64,000 nt of DNA, from the NCBI RefSeq assembly GCF_000247815.1, contig NC_021681.1:5702713-5766712 (forward strand). Direction: 5' to 3'. Under the pieces are notes generated by a model. The model ran no database searches. It saw nothing but the letters and a program-made list of their open reading frames with translations, and was not told the DNA's origin. The translations under genes and the position numbers were made by a program. The first letter of the stretch is position 1; each line of letters opens with the position of its first letter. Below are positions 1 to 14,637 of this stretch, in pieces. Origin of the DNA: Ficedula albicollis. Lineage: Eukaryota > Chordata > Aves > Passeriformes > Muscicapidae.

Positions 1-150
1 GTCCAGGTTGCTCCAACTCCATCCAACTTGGCCTTGGAGGCTTCCAGGGATCCAGGGGCAGCCACAGCTTCTCTGGGCACCCTGTGCCATGGCCCCATCA
101 CCCTCACAGGGAAGGATTTCTTCCCAATATCCCACCCAACCCTGCCCTTG
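1..150 (-). mobile_element. CR1 LINE 3'-end fragment, cut by window edge
   Basis: The stretch carries the CR1 3'-region block seen repeatedly in this window: 'aggttgctcca', 'gatccaggggcagccaca', 'cttctctgggcaccctgtg', then 'ttcttcccaatatccca'. The order matches the better preserved copy starting at 1213. The RNA-sense strand is the minus strand, because the family's 3' terminus (ATTCTRTG repeats) would lie to the left, outside the window. Only non-coding 3' sequence is present, so this is a dead 5'-truncated copy. The right boundary is approximate. Confidence 0.85.
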
Positions 151-434
151 TAATCTTAGCTCAGCTCCTGCAGTTTGGAAAGTGTCAGAAGTCCCTCACC
201 AGCTTTCCCAAAACCCTTCCCACTTGTTCTACCTCCCACAAGGCAGTGAAATGCCTGGAAAGGCTGCTCAGCCTGTGGTAGCCAGGCACAGGTGGTTTTT
301 TTGCCCAGGCTGATGCCAAGCAGAGCTGCAAGCAGGAGAGGAGACAGCCCAGCCCTGCCAGCACATCCTTATGTTTCATTGTTTAAGCTCTTAAGCTCCT
401 ATTTGAATTTGAGCTGTAAAACATTGAACTCATT
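151..434. other. Unique sequence, no feature seen
   Basis: Mixed-composition DNA between a CR1 fragment and an A/G-rich tract. No open frame with coding character, splice-site pair or repeat was recognised. Confidence 0.5.
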
Positions 435-455
435 AAAAAAAAAAAAAAAAAAAAA

Positions 456-486
<31 letters not shown>

Positions 487-491
487 GGAGA

Positions 492-530
<39 letters not shown>

Positions 531-538
531 AGCCTTCA
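435..538. repeat. Low-complexity A(21)-G(30)-A(45) tract
   Basis: The tract is a run of 21 A, 30 pure G (456-485), a short aggagaat spacer and 45 A (494-538). The A runs could be the tail of an old retroposed sequence, but no body of a known element is visible upstream. The G run resembles, at smaller scale, the giant G runs elsewhere here and likewise abuts poly-A. This one is short enough to be real. Confidence 0.9.
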
Positions 539-1212
539 GCCCTCCTTAATCCAGAGAGCAGGGCTGGAGAATGTTTCAGGCAGCTGTGACATTGCTGAAT
601 GGAGGCAGCTTTTCATATTTCCCAGGGCACAGGGATGGAGACCTGTCCCTTTCCCCCAGCAGGAAAGCCAAAGCAGGGTCCTGCCAGGTCTCACGAGTCT
701 CCTGCCTGGTGCCAGTGCTGCCAGAGGCAGGAAAGGCAGCAGGAAATGTTTCTGTGCTGCTGTTTTTGGCTAGAGAGGGGCCTGCAGTGCAATCCCTGGC
801 TGGTATTGGAGACTTGAGATATTCCCTGTCACCACAGAGCCACAAAAACCCCCTGACCTCCAGCAGCTGCCTGTGGGGGCTGGAGAGGAAAGGAGGCCAG
901 TACAGAGCCAGCAAAGGCTGTCTTGGGAAGAGTGCCATGGTGATTGCTGATAATCACCCATAATGATGGCCCAGGAGAGCTCTGTGGCCACAGGGAATCC
1001 ACTGATTGCCAGCCCCTCCTGGTCTGACAGAAAGCAATAAAAGGAAATGTGCTGGAATTCCAAGGCACACCAACGAGTGTGTCCATCCCTGGGTCACAAA
1101 CTGGACATCAGTGATGGCATCTCTTGGCCCACTGCTGGATCTCACCCTGTGCAGGGAAATAACCCAGTCAGGGGCTGCTGAGGCTTTCCTTGGCAAGAGT
1201 TCAATCCATTTC
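539..1212. other. Unique sequence, no gene recognised
   Basis: Open frames of up to 130 codons occur on both strands, but their translations show no domain, no signal sequence and no convincing splice pair. The sequence is poor in TA-containing stop codons, which lengthens random frames. Nothing else seen. Confidence 0.5.
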
Positions 1213-1740
1213 CAGAGAATCTCAGAATGGTTTGGGTTGGATGGGACCTTAAAACCCATCCAGTCTCACCCCCTGTCATGGACAGGGACACCTTCCACTG
1301 TCCCAGGTTGCTCCAAGCCCTGTCCAGCCTGGCCCTGGACACTGCCAGGGATCCAGGGGCAGCCACAGCTTCTCTGTGCCAGGGCCTCACCTCCTTCATA
1401 GCCAGGAATTTTTTTCCCAATATCCCATCTAAAGCTTCTCTCTGTCAATGGGAAGCCATTCCCTTTTGTCCTGGCACTCCAGACCTTTGGAAATATTCTC
1501 TCTCCATCTTTCCTGCAGCTCCTTCAGGCACTGGAAGGCCACACTGAGGTCACCCCAAAGCTTCTCCAGGCTGAGCAATCCCAGCTCTCTCAGCCTTTCC
1601 TCCCAGCAGAGCTGCTCCATCCTCTGCCCATCCTGGTGCCTCCTCTGGCTCCACATCCTTCCTGTGCTGGGCCCCAGGGCTGGGGCAGCTCTGCAGGTGG
1701 GGTCTCACCTGAGTGGGGCAGAGGGGCAGAATCCCAGTCT
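1213..1740 (-). mobile_element. CR1 LINE, longest 3' fragment in the window
   Basis: The left end has two degenerate ATTCTRTG octamers on the minus strand, the CR1 3' terminus. It then runs through the 'ggtttgggttgga', 'caccttccactgtcccagg' and 'gatccaggggcagccacag' blocks. It continues upstream in element sense through a region resembling the CR1 end-of-ORF2 and 3' UTR ('gcagagctgctcc', 'ctggggcagctctgcagg'). About 530 bp remain of a full-length family of several kilobases, so it is 5'-truncated and inactive. The minus-strand frame crossing it is interrupted and gives no intact reverse transcriptase. The 5' boundary is judged by eye. Confidence 0.9.
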
Positions 1741-2867
1741 TTTTGCTGGGGATCAGCCCAGGGCACAGAGGATTTCTGGGATGGGACCTGTCCAGCTCCC
1801 CAGCCTGGCCCAGCCCCTGTGGTTCTGTGCCCTCCTGGCAGAAAAAGATGTGATAAATGTGGTAATCAGGTGGGAAATGGGATTTTTTTTGGGGAGGGCA
1901 GCTGGAGGGATGGGAGCCAGCACTGCAGTGAAGGGATGTGACTTTGGGGAGGGCAGCTGGAGGGATGGGAGCCAGCACTGCAGCTGCTCACAGCTGGAGC
2001 AAGCTTGGGAAGAAAAAGGGATCCATGGCAAAATGGGCTGGATCTGTGCTGGGCTCCAGGGAAAGGGCTCCCAAAGAAAGGTGGGAGCATCACAGCCAGG
2101 AAGAGTCAGGGCTGTGACTGAGGAATAGAGCCAGGACGATTAAACCTGCCTGATTCCTGAGCCAGGTTATCCCAGATGTGAGATCCCTGCAGATGCAGCT
2201 TCTCTGCAGCTGGGCTGGCACAGCCACAGGGGGCTGAGCTGAATCCCAGAGATCCCTAAGGAATCTGCTGCCTCCCCACCACTCCTCCTGCTCAGCTGGG
2301 GCACCCCGGAGGGATGGATCTGTGCCTGACTGTGCCTGGCACCTTGGCAGACCCCAGGCAACATCGAGGAGCAGAGGGAACCTGCAAAACAAAAGGACAC
2401 TCGAGCAGGTGAGTGATGGTCAGAGGTGCCTTTGCTTTCCAATGATGATTTATTTGCTTTGTACCTGGTGACAAACACGAATAAACACGATTTCAGCAGT
2501 GCTTTTCACTCCCCTCTTTCTGCCAGGCGGAAGAAGAAAAAAAATTGTGACAAAAATCCTCCACTTCAGGAGAGATTTTTCCCTGGGACAGATTTACAGC
2601 AGAACATCCCTGGGATGTTGCAGGGCCCCTTGGGATGCACCAGAGGGATGACTCCTGTGCCATTCCCAGGAAAAGCTGCGGCTGCTCCTCTCCAGTGAGT
2701 GCTGGTGACAACAATCACCGTTGTGGCTGTGTCACACGGGATTTGCAGGAGCTGTGGTGTCACACAGCACGGGAGGGAGCAGGGGCTGGGAGTGCAGGCA
2801 GGATGGATGGACAGCAGCCTGCTCTCCTCAGGTATTTGCATGTTACTTATCCTCCTCATTTATAGTC
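1741..2867. other. Unique sequence with one short tandem duplication
   Basis: No gene recognised. The first ~100 bp may be further diverged CR1 5' sequence. The stretch holds the 55-bp-period duplication listed at 1888-1983 and otherwise shows no repeat or coding signature. Confidence 0.45.
1888..1983. repeat. Two-copy tandem duplication, 55-bp period
   Basis: A 41-bp block beginning tttggggagggcagctgg and ending gccagcactgcag occurs at 1888-1928 and again, identically, at 1943-1983. The spacer is 14 bp. Identity over 41 bp suggests a recent duplication or conversion. Confidence 0.9.
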
Positions 2868-3045
2868 ACAGAATCATTAAATTGTTTGGGCTGGAAGGGA
2901 TCTTAAAGCTCATCCAGTCCCACCCCCTGCCCTGGGCAGGGACATTTTCCACTGTCCCAGGTTGCTCCAAGCCACATCCAACCTGGCCCTGGACACTTCC
3001 AGGGATGGGGCAACCACGGCTTCTCTGGGCACCCTGTGCCAGTGC
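2868..3045 (-). mobile_element. CR1 LINE 3'-end fragment
   Basis: It begins with 'cacagaatcattaaattgtt' (minus-strand ATTCTGTG terminus) and proceeds through 'gggctggaagggatcttaaa', 'ccactgtcccaggttgctcc' and 'cttctctgggcaccctgtg'. About 180 bp of non-coding 3' sequence remain. RNA sense is the minus strand. Confidence 0.9.
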
Positions 3046-3690
3046 TGGACTCTCTGAGTAAAGAACATTCCCATCATTTACATCTAATTTACATTCAGAT
3101 AAACCTTGAGTCAGGAATTCCTGCTGGGCACATCTTCTCCTGTTTTCCGATGGACTCTCTGCCTGTTGTCCCTGCCTGCATCTGTTTCTTTGTCCTGCTT
3201 CCAGCTTTTCCCTGTCTCCTTTGGCAGAGGCCAGGGGATACCAGTGCAGTGCTGGGAATCTCATCCCTGGAAGGGGCTGGAAAATGCTGTGTGGGTGGGA
3301 GAGGGTTCAGCCCCACAGAGGCAGCAGGATGAGCCCTGCAAGTCTCTCCAGAGGGAGCAGATCCCAAGGTCCAGGTCTCCTTTGGTGGCAGGGCTGGGAA
3401 GAATCCGTGCAGCCAGCACGGACACGGCTCCCTGCAGATTTCCTCTGCTCTGGAAAGCTGGGAACAACCATCCCCTTCAAGTGCCTCATCTTCCTCCTCT
3501 TTCCAGGGCTGGGCTTGGAAAACTGAGTGTGGCCTCAGCTGCTCCCTTAAGGAGCTCGGCAAGCCCAGGGGGGATTCCTCTGGCAGATTCAGGGAGGTGA
3601 TGAGATGTTTTGAACACGATCCCCCAATTCGGAATCTCCAGCTAAAGAGGTTTTCCTCTAAAACGCCCACCCTCTTCCAAGGTACCCCTT
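3046..3690. other. Unique sequence, no gene recognised
   Basis: A minus-strand frame of about 248 codons runs from 3841 down to 3095, but it opens with GTG, contains low-complexity Lys runs made by the T tract, and matches nothing I know. It is treated as chance and not as a gene. Confidence 0.45.
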
Positions 3691-3699
3691 TCCCCCTTC

Positions 3700-4360
3700 T
3701 GTTTTTTTTTTTTTTCCCCAGCTCTGAGGCTGCAAAGATGCCACAGACCACGAGAGGACACCCTCCTACCTCCGACTTCCCTGTGCATCTCGGCTGGGGG
3801 AAAAATATCCGTAATAATATTACAGGGAGCGCCCGGAACACACACGTCGGAGAGGAGAACGAGCGAGAAACAATATGTTTATCCTCCTGCCGTACCCAGC
3901 CGTTTATTCAGGCAGCAAGCAGCCCTTTAAACACACAAATCCCGGGCAGATGAGGCTGGAACAGGCAGAGCAGGGATGAGGGGCTGCATTCCCAGCGCCT
4001 GTGTGCGAGGGGAGGGATGCCTGCCTCTGTGTGTGTGCGTGTGTGTGTTGGGTGACTTTAAAACGGAATAAACCACATTTAGCAGCTAGGTAGCTATGGA
4101 AACATCACCAAAATTGTTCTCCCACCTTTCTGCCGCACTGCTTTCCGCAGCCCTGCAAATGCTGTCAGGGGAGGGCTGAACGTTGTTTCTTATAAATAAT
4201 AGAATGTAAAGAGCTACGGGAAGAAGCAAAGCGTTAGGATCGTGGAGTGGGGATAGTTCAGGGGGGAAATCGTCCAGCAGCTCTAATATTAGCTTCTGAT
4301 GATTTATCAATGATAAGGGAGTTAATTTTCTTTTTTTCTTTTTTTTTTTTTTTTGCCTGG
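3700..4360. promoter_or_regulatory. AT-rich block, possible conserved non-coding element
   Basis: This repeat-free stretch stands out from its CR1-rich surroundings. It has a T(14) run at 3702-3715 ending in a pyrimidine-rich 'ccccag', 'cgtaataatattac' near 3810, a TG repeat at 4028-4049, 'ttcttataaataatagaatg' near 4190 and a second T tract at about 4331-4354. Clusters of ATTA/TAAT-type words are typical of enhancers near developmental genes, but this is judged by eye only. The 'ccccag' could act as a splice acceptor, but the + frame after it closes without a clear donor. Confidence 0.25.
4028..4049. repeat. (TG)n microsatellite
   Basis: About eleven TG/CG dinucleotides with one C substitution. 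A short simple repeat. Confidence 0.9.
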
Positions 4361-5404
4361 TTTTCTGCAGTATGTGGAAGGTTGCAGGCTGAGGAGATGC
4401 ATCGTGGTGTGAGTACCCATGGGGAGGTGTGTGTGTCTATGTACATAAATAAATACATGTGCAAAACATCCTCCAAAAGGCTGAGCGCAAACAGGAGTAT
4501 CACAACAGCAGCTCTGGGGTTCAAAAGAAGATTTCACCTGATTCCCAGCTTTTCCTGCGTGCCACAGCCACCAGCAGAGGCAATTCCAGCTCTGCTGCTC
4601 GGCTCTGCTCTGCCCCAGCCGGGCTCCCCGGTTTCTCTCCTGACCTATGGATTTGCAGGTAATCCTGCCCGTGGCCCTGCTGGAGCACTGCCAATCTTGT
4701 TGAGGTATTTAGAGGCTGAGAAGACTGGTTATATATCACAGCTGATTTGAAAGAGGCTTTAAACCAGGGAATTAAATTCCAGCCCACTGGACTCAACCAG
4801 AAAATGCTCAGCTGTTTTCGCTGGGGTCAGAATTCAATCCTTCAGATTTTCCAGGGCTGAGGAGGGAGGCTGAGTCCATTCATGTCTCCTAGGGCTGAAG
4901 TTAGTGATGTCCAAAGGCACATTCCTGCTACCCCCGAGGACTGGGAATGGCCAGGACAAGCACAGGGAGCAGCAGGGCTGGCTGTCCTGCAGTGGCTCTG
5001 ATCAGGAGTGCCCTGATGTCCCCCCATTGCTCTGTGTTTTGGGTGCTGCCACAGGCCCAAAGTGCCAAATGTAGGAGCCCAGTTTGGGGTCTCCATCCAG
5101 CATCAGCCCTGGCTGTAGCAGGGACCCACCCAGCTCCACATCTGCCTCTTTCTTCCTATTTTCTGCCCCTTCAGGAACTGCTCACAGCACCCACTGGGTG
5201 CTCCAGGATGGATCCTGGATGGTGACAGGCTCTGTTTGCTGCTCCATTTCTCCCCTGTAACTCCTCACACTGCCCTTGCCTGTGTGGATATTCCTGCTGA
5301 CGTTCCCAGCAGTGTTCTGTGTTGCCTCTCCAGTCTCCTCCCAGCTCGTTTGGACCACACAGGTGCAGCTCCCGTTGGTTTTCTCCATGTGCAGTTGCCA
5401 ACAA
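4361..5404. other. Unique sequence, no gene recognised
   Basis: No repeat family, structural RNA or coding signature recognised. Short frames on both strands lack any known domain. Confidence 0.45.
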
Positions 5405-5545
5405 TTAATCAGCTGGACTCGATGATCCCTGTGGGTCGCTCCCAGCTCAGGATATCCCAGGATTCTACACCATCCCCAGCCCTCATTATGCTGCAACCCA
5501 GGGTTCTACACCATCCCCAGCCCTCATTATGCTGCAAAGCTTCTT
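5405..5545 (+). mobile_element. CR1 3' terminus followed by 41-bp tandem repeat
   Basis: 'gctggactcgatgatccctg' followed by 'tgggtcgctcccagctcagg' and 'atatcccaggattctac' is the 3' end of a CR1 copy in + orientation, from a different subfamily than most copies here. Directly after it, 'ttctacaccatccccagccc' plus 'tcattatgctgcaa' occurs twice (5463 and 5504, period 41). The duplication starts at the element's own terminal octamer. Confidence 0.75.
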
Positions 5546-6678
5546 TGCAGTCACCTTTTGCTGGCCCTGCCCTGAGCAGTGCCATGTCCTGGCAAATTTT
5601 GCTTTTCTGCCTGCTCCCTTTGCCACATTTTTTGTGCACAAGGCAGCAAAAGCCCTGGCACACATCCCTGGAGGGCTGACCTGTAATTCCTGCCTCCAGT
5701 GCAGAGGGATCATTGCTTCCCAGACTCCACTGGAGAAGGCTCTTGGTTCACAGCTTCACTCCTGGCAACTTTGAAAGCCTTTTTGGAGGGCTCAGAGAGG
5801 AGTTCAGTGCCCAAAGTGTTCTGAGTTTGTACAAATCCTGATTCATACAGGACCATGAGCAATTCACCCTCTCCTCACCTTGACATGGTTTCATCTGTTT
5901 CCCATCCCTCTTTCCCCTCCAAGCCCAGCAAAGACACAAAGTCTTGCCCTGCCTTCATATTTTGGGTCTAGTCCATTGGCTAAAGCTCCCCAGGGAAGCA
6001 AGACTTGAATTTCACACCCCACTGCAGCACAAGGGGGAGGGAGAAGCTTCTCCTACACCTGCCCTGCATCCCTGACCCTCCAATGTGACCCACAGACTCC
6101 CACTGGAGAGGAACCTGTGCCAGCCCCGAGTCTGCAGCTGAAGGCACCTTGCTTTGGGGCTGCCCAGGACTCCAAGAACTCCCCCAGGTGCAGGAATCCC
6201 ACCAGCCCTCAGCTTGCAGGGATCTCCTGCAGGGAGCCAAAGGAGTTGGATGCTGCAGGACACACTGAGTGTTTTAGGGTCTGAGGCAAGACTTGCCTCT
6301 CTGCATTTTCCTGTCTGTGTCCAAGAAAATTCCCCTGGAGCCCCACTGGAGCATGTGCAGAGGGCTCCAGAGCCCTCTGGGGGCTGGCTGAACATTCCTG
6401 AGGCAGGATGAGGGACCCTATGAAATCCTGGTTTTCTCCTCTGACCCCAGGAGAAGCCAGGCCAGCCAGCTCAGCACAGGAACCAGCCTGAAAAGGTGAT
6501 ACCAGGAGAAGACCCCACAGAAATTGCAAACCCCTTGTGATACCAGGAAAGAACTCCACAGAAATTGCAAATCCCTCCCTCCAGACCCTAAGGAGCCACT
6601 TCCACACAAGGTGCCAGCTACTCCCCTGGGTGCCTGAAGGTGTTTGCACACCCAGCTACAGGGACAGAAGACTGACAG
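5546..6678. other. Unique sequence, no gene recognised
   Basis: Nothing was recognised apart from short chance frames. Near 6500 a motif of the form 'gataccaggagaaga-ccc' recurs about 40 bp downstream with substitutions ('ccacagaaattgcaaa' twice), so a small imperfect duplication is present. Confidence 0.45.
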
Positions 6679-8058
<1,380 letters not shown>

Positions 8059-10454
8059 CCACTCTGTCCTTCTGGATCCAGGGACTGGGAGCAGCTCCCT
8101 CTCCAGCACAATGTGGTATTGCTTTAACAATCAGAAGGATGGAAAAACAAAATCCTTTATTGTCTATTGTTAAATTTTACTGTCTAATGTTTTAATAAAC
8201 AGTCAAGTTCTTCCTCTGATCATTAAATCTACAGCAAAGCAGGATGGAAACCGGTTTATGAGATTCTATCTGCATCACTAGCACACAAATGGGAGGTCCT
8301 GGCAGCTGCAAACAGCTACTCCCAGTTCCATGGCTGCCTGCCCACTCTGAGGTCTGGATCTGCTGTGGCTTTGGGAGAGGTGCAGCTCATCCCTCCCAGG
8401 GGTGATGGGCAGAGTGAGACCTCTCCAGTCTGAGTCCACTTCAGTGGAGAGAAGAGAGTGCTGAGACGATGCTCTGCTCCTGGAGAGGGCCAATGGGAAC
8501 ATCACCTTGAAATGGTTTCAGACAGGTGAGCAGCTGATTCCTGAATTTTTGACAATTGGAAGCAGTTTTCCATGTTCAGTGGTTGAGGGCACGCTTTAAA
8601 TCTGAAATTGTTTCCTGTTCTACCCTTGGAACAACAGAAGAACTGGAAAATTCACTGGGTGGGAACTAAACCAGCTACAGATATAGGCTTAAAGACAGAA
8701 ATAATGAAATCCCCAGGGTTTGGGGTGACAGGGACAGGGAATGTCATCCTACAGGTGGGAGCAAGCTGAGGGTCACCCTGCAGCAGCAGCTTCAGAGCTG
8801 GGTCACTGCTCAAGTGCCTGGAGAAACTTAATCCCTTTGTTATCTCTGGGATGATCCCTGTTTGCTTGAGAGCATTAACACCCTTTAATCTTTGTTTTTC
8901 CAGGAATCCCCAGGCCCCAGCTGTTGGCCTGTGGACCTGAACGTGAGCAGTGCTGGTGGTCCCTCACACTCCCTCCGAGCAGGATGAACTTCCAAGCACC
9001 TTCCAGAAGTTCTTTGCTGCTTTTCCTCTGGAACAAACGATGCCCATCCCACCACCCATCCCCGCAGCAGTTTTAATGGCTCTCAGTTGTTGCAGCAGCT
9101 TTGACTGTCAGCAGTGAGGGTTCATCTCCTCGGGGGTGGCTCTGTCAGCAGCAGATCCCAGGTTTCCTGCTCACCACCACTTGTGGGCTGTTCCAGCGGT
9201 TTGTCCAGTCATAAAATCATCAGCACATTATCCCTGGGCAATGACTCGTAATTGTCTCTTTTTATTACTCTACAAACAGTTTGGAAACCCAGAGTGAGAG
9301 TAGGAACTCACTCACTACTTACAGTGGTGCAAAGAGAGAGGTGAAGGAACACTGAGAGGTACCAAAAAAAGCCCAGGAAGGAGAGCATTTTGTTAGATTT
9401 ATTTTAGTAATTAATGGAAAATGTGGTGTGGGACACTTAGAGGGGAATGGGGAAAACGAGGCACAACCTTGAGAAGTCCTGCAGGGGGAAGTTGCTGGAA
9501 TAAATATCCTTGATCACAGCTCCAGCAGCTCACAGCCTAGTTTTCCATCCCTTGGTCCCAAATGTCAATATTCCCTTGTGAACACGCCCGAAGAGCCTCG
9601 GGAAAGAAAAATACAGCAGTTAGCTGGCACAGTACAGCTCCAGTCATTGCAGCTCTATTAGAGCCATATATTCCCAGCTGCAGCCATATATTCCCAGGCA
9701 TTGCTGGGAAAAAGGGGCTGTGATGGAGGAAGGAGATTGTTCCAAATGAAAAAGAGATGCAGTTTACAGAGAGCGAGAACTACTCCTAAATCTAAGGCTA
9801 ATTGAATTATAAATAGCTTGGGTGCTTTCTTTCCATCCACAACCTCGTTAAACTTACAAATATATGGATATATAATCTCACGTTTTCTAAACATTTCTGT
9901 TCAACTTTCAGTTCCAGTGTGACGTCTTATATTTCAAAGTTGACCTATTTTGAGGAGGAAAAAAAAATTAGCTGAGTTCCCCCGATCAAAATGCTTTACT
10001 CTGGGATGAATGAAATGTTGGGAGGGATTTTTTCCCCCTTTTTTCCAAAGGAATATATTCCTCACTGGGAACTACTAAAACGGATTTTATTCATTCATTT
10101 AAGTCCAGTTGAGCCATGGAACAGCAAAAAAAGCCCACCCTCCACCAGATTTGCACAGCAATGATATCCAACCTGCTTTCACATTTCAAATCAAGCTATC
10201 CAATCTATCCCATGGATTTGGGATATAAGAATTTGAGGGGTAACTAGGGATTGACAAGTTGAGTAATGGGTTGTGTCTAAAACAAGGGTTTCTTGGGGAA
10301 ATATCTCTGGCAAAAGAACAGTCCAGAGCGTGCTCTGCCCTATTGGACATGGATTTCTCCTGATTCCCATCACTGCAGCTCATTGTCAGCTTTGGAAATG
10401 AAAGGAGTGGAGATTTTGTCTTACACGCTGGTCTGACAGGCCAATCTCTAGAAG
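8059..10454. other. Unique sequence, AT-rich in its second half, no gene recognised
   Basis: The first part (8059-9200) is ordinary mixed sequence. From about 9230 to 10100 the DNA is AT-rich and contains words such as 'cgtaattgtctctttttatt', 'agtaattaatgg' and 'gctaattgaattataaatag', typical of homeodomain-site clusters. A 20-bp direct repeat ('gccatatattcccag') occurs at about 9663 and 9683. No CR1, splice pair or coding frame was identified. Confidence 0.4.
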
Positions 10455-11503
<1,049 letters not shown>

Positions 11504-14500
11504 ACCCACTCCCAGGCTCTATCACTGGAAGGTCTGGGCAGGATGACACAGCACGAGGTTTTTATGGGATTTTTTTTTTTTTTTTAGCTTTCCTAATGCC
11601 ATCCAGCTATTCTGCAACAGTGTTGGAGAGAACACTGTGAGAGTCCAACAGTGTTGGGCTGGAGAGGAGGAAAAAAACCTCCATTTGGATTCCGATTTGC
11701 ACTTGTCAGAGCTTTTGCTCCAGGCTGCCTGGAGGCTGTTGGACAACTCTGTGCTCTCACCAGGTTTCCTTGACAATGCCGACAGGATTTTGTTTCCAGA
11801 GCCAGGCTGGGAAGCACAGATCCCACAGCAGCCCTGCAAACCACCCTGAGCTGCAGAGTCAGTGCCCAGCACAGGAGATGCAGCAGGGTCTGTGCTGTCT
11901 GCAGAACGGGGAGCTCCCACCTTCCCCAAACTCTTCCCAAAGGATTCTGCAATCAGGGCAGGATCAGGAGGGATAACCCTCCTGACAGCCTGCAGCAGGG
12001 GTCTGGGACTGCTGTGGGAGCCAGGGAAGCACCCAGGGTGACGAGGACATCTCCAAATGAGCAGCCATTCAATTGGGACTGGAGCTAATTTATCCCAAGG
12101 GAAGGCTGTTTATTCACAGCCTCTGGAAGAGTTTCTGACAGAGCTGAAGGAAGGGTTTGAATTCCTCTGAATTCCTCTGCACACCAGCCCCCAGGATTAT
12201 CCATTCCCCTCTGGAATGAAAACTAAAGCTTTTTGGAGGAGGGGGACAGGCAGCTGCAGAGATGCTCCAGGTTCAAATCCCTGTTGCCTGAGGGAGACAG
12301 AGATTCTCCAGCTCTGGCAACCAGGAATGACACCTGGGATGTCCCAGGGTATTCCCCCAGCTTGCTGCCACTCCAGGTGGGCACTAAACCCTCAGGGATG
12401 CTGCATCCCTCAGTACCTGTCACTGGTACCAACCACAACAGCAGGTGCCTGCATTCCCACCCACAAATACCAAATGAAGGGCATTCTAGAAACACAAAAT
12501 CCTTTTACTCAGGCAAAAGTGCTTCTCCTCACTCCACTGCCACCCATACCCCCTGGATCTGGAATGCAGCTGTATCACTGGGGGCTTGCCAGAACCTTGG
12601 CTGGCCAATTCCCAAAAACAGAAATATCGTAAATAATTCAATCTTTACTTCTTTCCCTTTCCCAATCCTTCTTTAAATATCCCTGTGAGACCACCAGCCT
12701 GAGGCACAGCTGGGCCCTGCTCGCCTCCAGTGTGTCCCACAGGGACACCATTCCACTGCCTTGGGAACAGGAGTCTCCTCTAAACTCTTTGGAGGCCTGA
12801 GGACACAGAAGAGTTGGTCAAAAGGAGCAATTCCCCTAAAAAAAAAAAAAGAGCATGAGGTTTAGACAGAGAGCTTCAATCTGAATAGCCAGTGGAAAGT
12901 CAGAAGTTTGGGATTGGGAAAATGTAAATAAATAGTAGAGCTATTTCCTCCTGGGAAGCCTGGTGGGTCACACTCCTCTCCCAAACCACCAGCCCAGGCA
13001 GAGCTGTGCATCCATCTTAATCCATTCCCAAATGTCCTGCAGGATGGAGAGAGTTTAACCCCCTAAAAACCCCAGGAGAGGGGATCACAGCCCTGCAGAA
13101 GGAAGGATGCTCCATGCAGGAATCACCACAGGAGCATCCAGCCCCAGGGCTCTGCTTCAGACACAGCACCTGACTCCAACACAAGCAAAGACAAAAATGA
13201 GGCTCAGACAGAGCAGCAGAATGAATCAGTGACAGAATCTCCAAAAAAGACAAATGAAGTTGGAATTTGTCCTTGTTTATTTTAATGTTTGGAATGTTTT
13301 CCAGGTGATTTATGCCCACGTTTCAATGTGTTTCTTTCTCTTTGTCTCTCTCTTTCTCTGCCTTCACTTATTTTTTTTCTCCTTTAAAACAGGAAAAAAA
13401 AAAAATATTTGGGAGTTAATTGGTTTTCCAGGCTTGGCAGCCAGACACTGTAATTGATCTCTGAAGAGATGGATTTGTCGGTGGGCTGGGCATGAATTTG
13501 ACAACCAGGCAAGGAAAGGAAGAAATATTTCCCTCTGCACACTGAGCAAAAGGGGGGCCACCCTGGCAGAGCCAGTGCCGCCTCCCTTTTCCCAGATTTC
13601 CAAGTTAAATAGTGCTTGGTGCTTTGGGCCCTTTCCAGTAAGAGGGACAGGAGATTTGAGCTGACTGGGAAAATCCCCTCCTTTAGAGCTACATCTCAGG
13701 TGACATTTTTGCCTTTTTCAAGATCCACATGGGAAAATGCCTGTTTGCCTTTAATGTGTGACATGGGACCTCCTTGTCTTTCCATTCTCTCTGCTGTTTT
13801 GTCCTGCCTTGGAAATCGATTATCCCTGGATACCTCAAGCAAGACCCCTGTAACTGCAGCTCCTGCCACCCCACATATCCCCAGTCAGAACTGCTCCTCA
13901 CCCTAGACCAGACCTCACCCCAAACCCACATCCCTCACCTCTACTCTCCCCAAAACGTTGGTGGCATCCTAAACCTCCGGGAATTTCTTGTGGGAGCAGA
14001 GCTGTTTGCACTGGGAGAGAAGAGGAGCCACGAGCTGGGGGTGACAAGGATGCCCCCAACTCCCCACATCCATTTGGCCCCACCAAACCATGTTCCCACT
14101 GTTGGGCAGGAGGCTCCTGGGCAGCCCAACAAACCTGGACCACGCACAGAGGTTTTGCTCTGTCGGAGCAAAGAAATCCATATTCTGGTCAGGCAAGAGG
14201 CCTGATCCTGCTGCTCCAGAGGGAGCTCTCCTGGAGGATGCTGTGCCTGAAGGCAGCTCCCTGAAGCTGCCAGGGTCCCCTCTCCCTGCTCCCAGCCTGC
14301 AGCAGATGGCAGGCAGCCGCTCCTGACAGACGTTCCCGCAGCGCCCGCAGGGAATCCAGCCTCCCACTCATCTCCACAGGTAAGCCCACCTGGGAATTTG
14401 GTGCAAAAAGCACAGAGAAACAGATTTCCTGGAGTTGAGCGTTATCTGTCTCCACAGGGGCTGAGCAAGGCGTTCCTGGGTTTGTGGCCACACTGCATCA

Positions 14501-14637
14501 GGGCAAGTGCTGGTCCTGGGAAGAGAATCCTCCTCCCATCACGGATGGACACCCATCCCTCTATCCTGGAGCTTCCTAAAGACTTTGGTTGTTTTGGAGG
14601 GTGCAGATCCCAGGAAAAAACACCCTGCAGAATTTCT
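11504..14637. other. Unique sequence, no gene recognised
   Basis: It contains a T(13) run near 11571, an A(13) run near 12838 and an AT-rich patch at about 13240-13470. Frames of up to about 147 codons exist on both strands, without recognisable domains. No CR1 or LTR fragment was identified. Confidence 0.4.

Noticed and set aside
435..538. A SINE or processed pseudogene with an A tail
   Set aside because: No identifiable element body or target-site duplication flanks the A tracts.
1448..2128. A 226-codon + frame
   Set aside because: It runs antisense through a CR1 LINE 3' end and into a tandem duplication. The translation is of repeat sequence.
3095..3841. A 248-codon minus frame near 3.1-3.8 kb
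   Set aside because: No ATG start, low-complexity Lys stretch from the T tract, and no recognisable domain.
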